DNA of 64,000 nucleotides from JBGAHD01 sp044226395 (lineage in GTDB: Bacteria; Pseudomonadota; Gammaproteobacteria; Xanthomonadales; Ahniellaceae): positions 558,001 through 622,000 of the forward strand of contig JBGAHD010000001.1 in NCBI GenBank assembly GCA_044226395.1, read 5' to 3'. This document shows, piece after piece, positions 1-7,836 of this stretch (positions are counted from its first letter, which is position 1; every line of letters starts with the position of its first letter). The position numbers and the translations under genes were made by a program. The notes under the pieces were generated by a model. That model was not told the origin of the DNA, did no database searches, and was given only the letters and a program-made list of their open reading frames with translations.

Positions 1-489
1 CCGATCTTGGTGTTGACCTATCGGTCGCTGCGTTTTTCCAACTTCAGCTACGCGCTGTTGTTCGTGTTCTTCGTGCTGCACGAGATCGGCGCGCACTACA
101 CGTATTCCGACGTGCCGTATGACGACTGGTGGCGCGCGCTCACCGGCGACACACTCAACGCCGCCTTGGGCCTCGAACGCAATCACTACGATCGCGTGAT
201 TCATTTCGCCTATGGCTTGATGATGGTGCCGCCGACGCTGGAACTGCTCGACGCCAAGGCGCCGCCCGTGGGCGTGTGGCGCTTCGTCGTGCCCTTGTTT
301 TTCTTGCAGGCGCAGGCCGGGCTGTACGAATTGATCGAATGGCTCGCCGCCGAAGTCTTCGGCGGCGAGCTCGGTCAGGCGTATCTCGGCACCCAGGGCG
401 ATATCTGGGACGCGCACAAGGACATGGCCTTGGCGGGCCTGGGCACCATCATCGGCTTGACGCTGAGTTTCGTCACGCGGCGGCGCTGA
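1..489 (+). CDS. DUF2238 (YjdF-type) membrane protein, 5' end cut by window
   Basis: Hydrophobic inner-membrane protein of unknown function resembling the DUF2238/YjdF family. The frame is open from base 1; the first in-frame start-like codon is a TTG at 7 without a ribosome site, so the true start is probably upstream. About 160 residues are visible, and family members are usually near 200, so roughly 40 N-terminal residues are missing. Several membrane segments are visible, with acidic/His-rich loops (HEIGAHYTYSDVPYD near residue 25, NHYDRVIHFAYG near 60, QGDIWDAHKDM near 135) that match the conserved family pattern. The protein ends in a basic TRRR tail. Confidence 0.72.
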   Translation, partial: PILVLTYRSLRFSNFSYALLFVFFVLHEIGAHYTYSDVPYDDWWRALTGDTLNAALGLERNHYDRVIHFAYGLMMVPPTLELLDAKAPPVGVWRFVVPLFFLQAQAGLYELIEWLAAEVFGGELGQAYLGTQGDIWDAHKDMALAGLGTIIGLTLSFVTRRR

Positions 490-508
490 ACGCGGCGCCG
501 CGCGGGAC

Positions 509-679
509 TCAGGTGTCTTCGCGTTCCTCGATCGCGGTGTAGAGCGTCTGGAAGGCTAGGCCGATCTTGGTGGCGAACTCCTCGGCGCTATTGTACGTGA
601 CGACGAGCGCCTTGGACTCCAGCGCCGCCACCAAGATGGACGTCACCGCCTGCGTGCGGGCCTGTTGCTTGATCGACAT
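509..679 (-). CDS. 56-residue hypothetical protein
   Basis: A short gene with ATG at 679 and stop at 509. The support is a near-perfect ribosome site, AGGAGG, six bases upstream of the ATG. The product starts MSIKQQARTQAVTSILVAAL and ends EEREDT. It is probably helical and amphipathic, has no Cys and no clear membrane segment, and I do not recognise a family. It converges on the DUF2238 gene with about 20 bp between stops, and its upstream region faces the secreted-protein gene that starts at 866. Function unknown. Confidence 0.65.
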   Translation of the reverse strand: MSIKQQARTQAVTSILVAALESKALVVTYNSAEEFATKIGLAFQTLYTAIEEREDT

Positions 680-865
680 GGCTGCCTCCTGTGCTGTGGC
701 ATTGGACTAAAGGGAAATGACTTCCGTGCTCAACCCCGACGCGCCGACGCGATGCGCTGTTCACGGCATGAACAGTGCCCCGACGGCGTGCAAAATCCCG
801 ACCCGGTCACATTCGCGACGATAACGGATTTGCATACTGCACCGCCCGATCGTCGAGTAGCGACC

Positions 866-2092
866 ATGAAGTACTCCCCCTCCTCGCGCTGGCTGTGCTG
901 CGCGCTGCTGCTGAGCCCCCTCGCCCATGCGGTTGAACGTCCGCGACCGGTCATGACGAACATGAACGAGGTCGCCGCGCGCCCCGCCCTCCCCGCGCCG
1001 CAATCGCGCCCGAGCCTGCCGGGCCCGTGGTCGGTCACGGCCGCGCCGGTCATCGACTTCGAGGGCTACACCGTCGGCGGCCTGGGTGGCCAGGCCGGCT
1101 GGTGGAACCCCGCGGGCAATGGTCGCGACGCGGTGATCGCTGGCGGCATCAGCGGTCAATCCGGGCGCGTGCTCGCCGATGCCTCGGCCACCTTCGGCGT
1201 GCCGTCGATGTTGAACTTCGAGCCGGGCTACGGCGTGTTCAGCATGGACGTGCGCGTGCCGCCGCTGGACACGTTCTTTCTGTTCGGCATCTTCTCCGAG
1301 GTCAACGGCACGAGCGGCCTGCTCGATCCGCAAGCGATGCTGCTGATGGGCGGCGATCGCGAAGTCACGATGTATCAACGCACGCGCGCCGACCAGGGCG
1401 ACTATGTGCGCCTGGACCTGCAACTGGCCGAGAACACGGTCGCGCGTCTGTCGTGGGATATCCGCGCCGATGGCAGCGCGCGCCTCTATCGCGACGGTCG
1501 CTTGATCACCATCGGCCAAGCCGAGAGCACCGCGATCACCGGCGCGCCGCGTCAGATGAGCGCCTTGCAAGTGGGCACCAGCAACAATGTCACCTTGAGC
1601 GCCGATGGCTCGCGCAATGCCCTGGTGTTCGACAACATCGGTCCGGGCCTGCCGACGGTGAACGATCTTCCGGATGAAGCCGATCTCGCCATCATCGTGT
1701 CGTTTGGTCGCATCGCGCCGGGACAGGCGCTGCGCACCTCGCGCGAGATCGCGGTCAACGGCTCGAGCGAGATGACCTTCATCGGCGTCAATTCCGGCGC
1801 GGCGCCCGCGACGAACGCGCACTTCGGCGGCATCCTGCCGGCGGGCTATCAGATGACGGGCATCACTTGCCCGGTTACTCAGAACGGCGATGCCTGGGAC
1901 ACGGCGCCGGTCACGATTGCACCCGGTCAGACGCTGACGTGCCAGACCCGACTGACCATTCCCGCCGGCACCGCGCCCAATGGCTGGGTCGTGGGCAGCG
2001 TGATCAACTCGGACGCGCCCGATCCCTTCGGCGGCAACAACGTCAAGTCGGTGGTGATGTACACCGGCGTGTTCGCCAGCGGCTTCGAATGA
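866..2092 (+). CDS. Secreted protein with C-terminal F-x-x-G-F-E tail
   Basis: A 408-residue exported protein of unknown function. The ATG at 866 is preferred over the upstream open frame from 665 because it begins a normal signal peptide (MKYSPSSRW, hydrophobic core, cleavage after LAHA). Residues ~60-260 look like a concanavalin/LamG-like beta-sandwich (FEGYTVGGLGGQAGWW, repeated aromatic/Gly strands, FDNI near the end). Residues ~275-395 resemble a bacterial surface (DUF11-like) beta-domain with a Cys pair (GITCPVTQ, LTCQTRLT). The protein ends GVFASGFE, a tail shared with other secreted proteins in this window. A hairpin at 2112-2141 follows the stop, then the N gap. Confidence 0.7.
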   Translation: MKYSPSSRWLCCALLLSPLAHAVERPRPVMTNMNEVAARPALPAPQSRPSLPGPWSVTAAPVIDFEGYTVGGLGGQAGWWNPAGNGRDAVIAGGISGQSGRVLADASATFGVPSMLNFEPGYGVFSMDVRVPPLDTFFLFGIFSEVNGTSGLLDPQAMLLMGGDREVTMYQRTRADQGDYVRLDLQLAENTVARLSWDIRADGSARLYRDGRLITIGQAESTAITGAPRQMSALQVGTSNNVTLSADGSRNALVFDNIGPGLPTVNDLPDEADLAIIVSFGRIAPGQALRTSREIAVNGSSEMTFIGVNSGAAPATNAHFGGILPAGYQMTGITCPVTQNGDAWDTAPVTIAPGQTLTCQTRLTIPAGTAPNGWVVGSVINSDAPDPFGGNNVKSVVMYTGVFASGFE

Positions 2093-2111
2093 GTCGCTGA
2101 GCGCGCGCCGC

Positions 2112-2141
2112 GCGACCCGGTCGTGTTCGCGATCGGGTCGC
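2112..2141 (+). terminator. Hairpin after the secreted-protein gene
   Basis: GCGACCCG at 2112-2119 pairs with CGGGTCGC at 2134-2141 around a 14-base loop, 20 bases after the stop at 2092. Any T-tract cannot be judged because the sequence becomes Ns three bases later. Confidence 0.4.
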
Positions 2142-2144
2142 AGG

Positions 2145-2151
2145 NNNNNNN
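2145..2151. other. Assembly gap (7 N)
   Basis: Seven undetermined bases in the intergenic stretch between the secreted-protein gene and the prephenate dehydrogenase gene. The real gap length is unknown, so spacing and promoter content here are unreliable. Confidence 0.98.
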
Positions 2152-2221
2152 CGCGAGTTCAAAACCGCCGCGGAATTGGGCATAGTCGAGACTCCTTCGC
2201 TTGCTGCCCTTCGCGCCCCGC

Positions 2222-3112
2222 ATGCCCTCGGCACCCGCCTCGATCGGCCTGATTGGCCACGGCCGTTTCGGCGCCGCCTTCGCCGCCTTGCTCGCCGAAC
2301 ACGGCCACGCCTGGCTCGCGCTCGACGCGCGGGCCGCCGTGCCCGAGGCGCACCGCGCGCGCGATCTCGCCGATCTGGCCGCGCGCAGTCAATGGCTGGT
2401 GCTGGCCGTGCCGGTGCCGCGCATCGAGGAAACCTTGCAGGCGCTGCGGCCGCACTTGCACGCGGGGCATGTCGTCATCGATGTCGGCAGCGTCAAGGTC
2501 CATCCTTGCGAGGCGCTCGATCGCTGTCTCGGCGACGCGATCCCGCACGCGGGCACGCATCCGCTGTTTGGACCCTTGAGCATCGCGCGCGCCGATCCCT
2601 TGCGCGCGATCGTGTGTCCGAGCGCGCGTCATCCCGAGGCCGCCCGCGCGGCGCGCGCGTTGTTCGAATCGATTGGCGCCGACGTGCTGGACCTCGATGC
2701 CGCCAGTCACGACCAGTTGATGGCCAGCACGCATGCGATGGCGTTCTTCATCGCGCGCGGGCTGGTCGAGATGGGCATCGGCGATGATCTGCGCTGGGCG
2801 CCGCCCAGTTTCGCCGCGCTCGCGGCCTCGATCGCGGCCGTGCGCGCCGATGCCGGTCATCTCTTCAACGCCATCCAGCGCGAGAACCCCTTCGCCGCCG
2901 CCGCGCGCAAGCAATTCATCGAGGCCTTGTCGACCATCGACGGTCACCTCGACGCCAGCGCCGCCGACACGCCCGTGCCCGCGCTCGACGCGCGCGCCGA
3001 CCGCGGCGATGACGCCGATGAACATCTGCGCCGCATCGATCGGGAACTCGAGGCGCTGCGCAAGCGTCGCCAGGAGCTGGCCGCGCGCGCCGGACGCGCG
3101 CCTCAGGCGTAG
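2222..3112 (+). CDS. tyrA: Prephenate dehydrogenase family protein
   Basis: Probable NAD(P)-dependent prephenate (or arogenate) dehydrogenase of tyrosine synthesis, 296 residues, cytoplasmic. The N-terminus carries a dinucleotide-binding fold (IGLIGHGRFGAAFAALLAEHG), then the family pattern GHVVIDVGSVK, the THPLFGP motif near residue 120, and an all-helical C-terminal half (HDQLMASTHAMAFFIARGL). ATG 2222 is chosen over a TTG at 2201; neither has a good ribosome site. The last 30 residues (LRRIDRELEALRKRRQELA) form a charged helix resembling the first helix of an AroQ chorismate mutase but lacking the rest of that domain. The gene overlaps the convergent response regulator by 10 bp. Without a complete chorismate mutase domain it is unlike the E. 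coli bifunctional TyrA. Confidence 0.78.
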   Translation: MPSAPASIGLIGHGRFGAAFAALLAEHGHAWLALDARAAVPEAHRARDLADLAARSQWLVLAVPVPRIEETLQALRPHLHAGHVVIDVGSVKVHPCEALDRCLGDAIPHAGTHPLFGPLSIARADPLRAIVCPSARHPEAARAARALFESIGADVLDLDAASHDQLMASTHAMAFFIARGLVEMGIGDDLRWAPPSFAALAASIAAVRADAGHLFNAIQRENPFAAAARKQFIEALSTIDGHLDASAADTPVPALDARADRGDDADEHLRRIDRELEALRKRRQELAARAGRAPQA

Positions 3113-3537
3113 TGATTCAAGCGCAGCCAGTACGCGCCGAGCTGGCGCATGGCCTCGCAAAAGCCCTTGAAGTCGGGCAATTTGTGCAAGTAGCTGTTGG
3201 CGCCGAGGCGATAGCAGGTGCGGATATCGCTGTGCTCGCGCGACGAGGCCAGCACCACCACCGGCACGTGGCTCATCTCTTGATGCGCGCGCAAGACCCG
3301 CAGTACTTCGATGCCGTCGACGCGCGGCAGTTTCAAATCGAGAATCACCAGCAGCGGACGACCCTGCTCGCGATCGCGGTACGGCCCACGGCGGAACAGG
3401 AAATCCAGCGCCTCTTCGCCGTCGCGCGCCAGATGAATGGGATTGCGCACCGCGCCGTCGCGCAAGGCGGTGACGGTGAACTCGGCTTCGTCGGGGTCGT
3501 CCTCGACCAGCAGCACTTCGATGTCGTCATTGACCAT
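3103..3537 (-). CDS. Single-domain response regulator (Rcp1-like)
   Basis: A 144-residue stand-alone receiver with no output domain. The acidic pocket is D13/D14 (LLVEDDPDEAEF), the phosphoacceptor is D67 (VILDLKLPRVDG) and the conserved Lys is K119 (YLHKL). The long loop after helix 2 (FLFRRGPYRDRE) and the pattern VPVVVLASSREHSDI are typical of the Rcp1/phytochrome-associated receiver group. ATG 3537 overlaps the 3' end of the kinase gene by 11 bp, implying translational coupling. It is the likely phosphate acceptor of the neighbouring kinase. With no output domain it must act through protein contact or as a phosphate sink. Confidence 0.9.
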   Translation of the reverse strand: MVNDDIEVLLVEDDPDEAEFTVTALRDGAVRNPIHLARDGEEALDFLFRRGPYRDREQGRPLLVILDLKLPRVDGIEVLRVLRAHQEMSHVPVVVLASSREHSDIRTCYRLGANSYLHKLPDFKGFCEAMRQLGAYWLRLNHYA

Positions 3538-6190
3538 GGCCGGCCCCTTCGTCGGGCAGGTCCAGCGGCTCGTCGTCCTCGGCCGCCGCGCCCAGCGTGA
3601 AGTAAAACGTCGCCCCTTCCCCGGGACGACTGTCGGCCCAAATGCGGCCGCGGTGATGACGCACGATGCGCTCGGCCGTGGCCAGACCCACGCCCGTGCC
3701 TTCGTATTCCTCGAGGCGATGCAGGCGCTGGAACACGCCGAAGAGTTTGTGCGCGAAGGCCGGATCGAAGCCGATGCCGTTGTCGCGCACATAGATCGCG
3801 CGACCGTGCTCGGACGCGGCGGTGCCGATCTCGATCACCGACGGGTCGCGGTCGCGCGAAAACTTGAGCGCGTTTTCGATCAGGTTGGACAGCAGATTGC
3901 TCACCAGGCTCTCGTCGCACCGCCAGACCGGCAAGGTATCGACCTTCCACACCAGATGGCGGTGCTCGACCTGCTCGCGCAGATCGTCCAACACCACGCG
4001 CAACACGGTATTGAGATCGATCGGCCGGCGCGCCACGTGCGCGCGCGCGATCTGGGTCAGCTGAAACAAGCCATCGACCAACTGGTTCATGCGCAAGGCC
4101 GAGCGCTGGATGCGTTCGATGAAGGCGCGCTGGCCCGTGTCGACATCGCCCTGGGTCGCGGCCAGCGCGCGGTGCGCGTAGCCTTCGATCAAGCGCACGG
4201 GCGCCCGCAGGTCGTGCGCGACGGAATAGGCGAAGGCCTGCAACTCGCGATTGGCCGAGATCAGTTCCTCGCCACGCGCGGCCAGTTCGCGATTGATGCG
4301 GCGCAGTTCCACTTCCTTGCCGCGCAGGGTGAACAGGGTCGATTCGACTTCGCGACGACGCTCGGCCAGCATGTCGACCAGGCGCTCGAGGTCGTAGTCG
4401 CGGCTCGCGAGCTCGCCCTGCAAGCGTCGACGCGCGACCGAGACCTTGAGCAGATTGTCCACCCGCGCGACCAGTTCGTCGGGCAGGAAGGGCTTGCTCA
4501 CGTAGTCTTGCGCGCCGTGACGCAAGGCCGACACGCGCAGCTCGTCGTCGGCGCGCGCGGTCAGCAGCAGCACCGGCACGTGCTCGAGTTCGGGCTGGGC
4601 GCGCACTTGCTTCAACAGGGCTTCGCCGCTCATGCGCGGCATCATCACGTCGCTGATGATCAGGTCCGGCGAACGGCTGCGCGCCAGTTGCAAGCCTTCG
4701 ACGCCATCATGCGCGGCGATGGTGCGCGCGCGGCCGGACAGCGTGTCGCGCACGAAGCGATTCATCTCGACGTTGTCTTCGACCACCAGCACCAGCGGCA
4801 ATTCCGTGCGCGAGCCGTTGTCGTCGTTGGCCGAGGCCGGTGCTTTCGCCGGCGCGGGATCGACGAGAATCTGCAAATCGGCCGAAGTCACCGGCGCGGC
4901 GCCATCGGCGATGACCGTGCCCTCGGGCGCACGCAAGGGCAACGCCAGCACGAAGCGCGCGCCGCCGGACGCGGCCTCTTCCACGGACACATTGCCCCCG
5001 AGCAGTCGCGAGAATTCGCGCACGATGGCCAGGCCCAGCCCGGTACCGCCGTAAAAGCGCACGCTCTCGGCCTCGCTTTGGCGATACGGCTCGAAGATGG
5101 TCTGGCGCAACGCCGCGGGCACGCCGGGGCCATCGTCCTCGACGATCAAGCGCGCGTCACTGCCCTCGGCCGTCAAGCTCAAGCGCACTTGACCGCCATC
5201 GGGCGTGAAGCGAAAGGCATTCGACAAGAGATTGATCAGGATTCGCTGCACCTTGGGCGAGTCGACCTGTGCCGGCAGGCTCGCCGGTCGCTCGACCGCG
5301 AAGCGTAGGCCGCGCTCGCGCGCGTGCAGCGAGAACAGATCGCCCACCATGCCCACGATCGCCGAAAGATCTTCTTCGGTGTATCGCACCTGCGTGCGAC
5401 CGCTCTCCAGACGCGCGACTTCCAGCAGATCATTGACGTGACGCAGCAGGATCATGGCATTGGCCGCGATCACGCGCATGGCTTCGCGTTGCTGATCGTC
5501 CAGCGTAAGACTGGCGAGCAGGCGTTGCACCGGGCCCAGGATCAAGGTCAGCGGCGTGCGCAGCTCATGGCTGACATTGGCGAAGAACGTGGTCTTGACC
5601 TGATCGAGTTCGCGCATGCGCCGATAGGCCTGCTCGAGTTCGCGATTGGCCTCGATCAGTTTGCGATTGGCGGTCTGCACGTCGGCGGCGCGCAGATAGA
5701 CCTCCACTTCCATGCGTCCGACGTGATCCTCGAGCGCTCGCGTTCGCTCGCTGTGCTCGACGTCGCGCTGGCGCAGGCGCATGAGGTCGGTGACATCCTC
5801 GACGCGGTGGATGATTTGCAGCACTTCGCCGTTGGCGTCGAGCAAGGGCGTGTTGATCGGGCTCCAGTAGCGCTCCTCGAAACCGCCCTGGGCATTGCGG
5901 ATGTCGTACTTCTGGATCGCCATCGAATGCGCCGCGCGCGTTTCCAGCACGGTTTCCAGGCTCAAGCGCAAATTGCGCGAGCCATCGGCGGCGGGATCAT
6001 CGGGATTGTCGGGAAAGATTTCGAACAGATTCCGTCCGACGATCTCCTCGCGCCGGGTCATCGTGGCACGGAGATAAGCATCGCTGACCGCGACGACGTC
6101 GTACACGCGCGAGAGCACCAGATACAGACTGGGCGAGCGCTCGAACAGCGCCCGATAGTCCACCGCATCGTTCCTGCCGTCGCTGGTCAA
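3527..6190 (-). CDS. Hybrid histidine kinase with two kinase cores around a receiver
   Basis: Soluble sensor kinase, 887 residues from a TTG at 6190. That start is chosen because GGAGGA lies eight bases upstream; the open frame reaches a TTG at 6247 without such a site. Order: PAS domain (~10-135), coiled linker (~140-200), HisKA with His208 (FFANVSHELRTP), HATPase (~310-425, DDGPGVP, GGTGLGLAIV), receiver (~466-585, phospho-Asp514 in IISDVMMPRMSG, Lys566), coiled segment, second HisKA with His659 (FAYSVAHDLRAP), second HATPase (~760-870, DNGIGF, GTGVGLA). The second core is of the phytochrome-like type, which matches the Rcp1-like regulator encoded next. No membrane segment is seen, so the signal is probably cytoplasmic and read by the PAS domain. 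Confidence 0.9.
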   Translation of the reverse strand: MTSDGRNDAVDYRALFERSPSLYLVLSRVYDVVAVSDAYLRATMTRREEIVGRNLFEIFPDNPDDPAADGSRNLRLSLETVLETRAAHSMAIQKYDIRNAQGGFEERYWSPINTPLLDANGEVLQIIHRVEDVTDLMRLRQRDVEHSERTRALEDHVGRMEVEVYLRAADVQTANRKLIEANRELEQAYRRMRELDQVKTTFFANVSHELRTPLTLILGPVQRLLASLTLDDQQREAMRVIAANAMILLRHVNDLLEVARLESGRTQVRYTEEDLSAIVGMVGDLFSLHARERGLRFAVERPASLPAQVDSPKVQRILINLLSNAFRFTPDGGQVRLSLTAEGSDARLIVEDDGPGVPAALRQTIFEPYRQSEAESVRFYGGTGLGLAIVREFSRLLGGNVSVEEAASGGARFVLALPLRAPEGTVIADGAAPVTSADLQILVDPAPAKAPASANDDNGSRTELPLVLVVEDNVEMNRFVRDTLSGRARTIAAHDGVEGLQLARSRSPDLIISDVMMPRMSGEALLKQVRAQPELEHVPVLLLTARADDELRVSALRHGAQDYVSKPFLPDELVARVDNLLKVSVARRRLQGELASRDYDLERLVDMLAERRREVESTLFTLRGKEVELRRINRELAARGEELISANRELQAFAYSVAHDLRAPVRLIEGYAHRALAATQGDVDTGQRAFIERIQRSALRMNQLVDGLFQLTQIARAHVARRPIDLNTVLRVVLDDLREQVEHRHLVWKVDTLPVWRCDESLVSNLLSNLIENALKFSRDRDPSVIEIGTAASEHGRAIYVRDNGIGFDPAFAHKLFGVFQRLHRLEEYEGTGVGLATAERIVRHHRGRIWADSRPGEGATFYFTLGAAAEDDEPLDLPDEGAGHGQ

Positions 6191-6564
6191 GCGCGTTCCT
6201 CCGTGCGTGGCCGTGCCGCGAGCCTTGGCGCGCTTACCCGCGACCAAGGATAAAACACGAAATCACGAATTGTCGGTTTGCGCGCCTATCGCGATTGTCA
6301 GGATGGAACGTCGCCGCGTTTCCGCCCGGATCGCACTCGATGCTTTCGCGTCCCTGCTGGTGGTGCTATCGGCCGCGCGACGCGGTGTTTTATCGCCAGC
6401 CGCCGACCGGCCATCGACATCGCACGATGCACGGTGACCGTGTCGCCGCCGATCTGGAATTTCCCCTGCGAATCGGCGGCGATTTGCTTGGAGCTATCGT
6501 ATTCCGATCGCGCCAGCGACGCTACGTCCCAATCGCGTCGTCTTGCGTCCTTGAAGGCACGACG
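6191..6564. other. Intergenic region, no gene seen
   Basis: The 374 bases between the multicopper oxidase stop and the kinase start (both genes on the minus strand) hold no convincing coding frame on either strand. The short open frames here lack ribosome sites and family-like composition. The part just upstream of 6190 must contain the kinase promoter, but I cannot identify clear -35/-10 boxes. Confidence 0.5.
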
Positions 6565-7836
6565 TCACCACGTCGGACGAGCCACCTTGCGCGCGCGCGT
6601 GCCGGCGGGATGTCGATACCAGCCTGGATCGCCATAGTCGCCCGGCGCCTGATCGTCGCGCACCTTGATCACGGTGAACATGCCGCCCATTTCGAGCTGC
6701 CCGAAAGGACCCTGGCCCATCATCATCGGCAAGGTATTTGCGGGACCTTGCATATGGCCCGATTCGGTGTGGCCTTGATGCTCGGCCATGCCCTCGCGAC
6801 CCATGGGCATGTAGTTCGGCACGACGCGACGCAAGCGTTCGCCGAGCGCGTTTTGATCGACGCCGACGGGGTTGGGCACGTCATGGCCCATGGCATTCAT
6901 GGTGTGATGCGCCATGTGGCAATGCAGCGCCCAATCGCCCGGCACCGCGACGAACTCGAAATCGCGCGCCTGGCCCACGCCGACCACCTCGGTCACTTCG
7001 CTGCGCCACTGGGCGCGCGGCCAACGCCCGCCGTCGCCGCCGGTCACCAGAAAGCGAACGCCATGCATGTGCATGGGGTGATTCCACATCGACAGATTTC
7101 CGACGCGTACGCGCACGCGTTCGCCGCTGCGCGCGACCAGGGTCTCGATCGCGGGAAAGACCTTGCTATTGAAGGTCCATAGATCGAATTCCTGCATGAT
7201 CGAAGGATCGGGCCGAAACGTGCCCGGATGCAGGGCCCAGTTGTGCAGCAGCAAGGCGTAGTCGCGATCGATGGGTTCGGGTTCGCCATCGCGCGGATGG
7301 ATGATGAATAAGCCCATCATGCCAAACGCGATCTGCGTCATCTCGTCGGCATGTGGGTGATACATGTGCGTGCCGTGCTGCGCGAGCGTGAACTCATACA
7401 TATACGTCTCGCCCGGCAGGATGTGCGGCTGCGTCAATCCGCCGACGCCATCCATGCCCGAAGGCAGCAAAATGCCATGCCAGTGCATGGTCGTGTGTTC
7501 GGGCAACTCGTTGGTAAGGTAAATGCGCACGCGGTCGCCTTCGACCGCCTCGATCGTCGGCCCCGGCGTGCTGCCGTTGTAGCCCCAGCAGCGCGCGACG
7601 CAGCCGGGCGCGAATTCGTGATCGAAGGCTTGGGCGATGAGGTGATATTCCTTGACGCCGTCGACCACGCGCGGCTTCAGCGTGCGGCCGTTGAGCGTGC
7701 GCACGGGCGTGTAGCGACGCGGCGCATCGCCGTCACTCGTGGCGGTTGGCGTGGTCGCGGGCGCGGCGGCGCTGGCGCCCGGCAAGAGCGCGGCGGCGCC
7801 GGCGGTGAGCAACCAATCGCGTCGGGAGATCTTCAT
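6565..7836 (-). CDS. Multicopper oxidase, Tat-exported
   Basis: Periplasmic multicopper oxidase of 423 residues, probably oxidising Cu(I) in copper defence. The N-terminus is a twin-arginine signal (SRRDWLL, Ala-rich core). All four copper-ligand motifs are present: HWHG near residue 118, HTHMYHPH near 160, HPMHMHG near 255 and HCHMAHHTMNAMGH near 310, the last giving the type 1 and trinuclear ligands. A His/Met-rich C-terminal segment (EHQGHTESGHM, LPMMMGQ) could bind extra Cu(I), as in CopA/CueO relatives. The start codon overlaps the stop of the upstream outer-membrane factor gene (ATGA, 4 bp). It is shorter than the ~600-residue CopA, so I do not assign a symbol. Confidence 0.9.
   Translation of the reverse strand: MKISRRDWLLTAGAAALLPGASAAAPATTPTATSDGDAPRRYTPVRTLNGRTLKPRVVDGVKEYHLIAQAFDHEFAPGCVARCWGYNGSTPGPTIEAVEGDRVRIYLTNELPEHTTMHWHGILLPSGMDGVGGLTQPHILPGETYMYEFTLAQHGTHMYHPHADEMTQIAFGMMGLFIIHPRDGEPEPIDRDYALLLHNWALHPGTFRPDPSIMQEFDLWTFNSKVFPAIETLVARSGERVRVRVGNLSMWNHPMHMHGVRFLVTGGDGGRWPRAQWRSEVTEVVGVGQARDFEFVAVPGDWALHCHMAHHTMNAMGHDVPNPVGVDQNALGERLRRVVPNYMPMGREGMAEHQGHTESGHMQGPANTLPMMMGQGPFGQLEMGGMFTVIKVRDDQAPGDYGDPGWYRHPAGTRARKVARPTW

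Noticed and set aside
3437..5308. 623-residue open frame on the plus strand
   Set aside because: Antisense to the histidine kinase; His/Arg/Ala repeats only.
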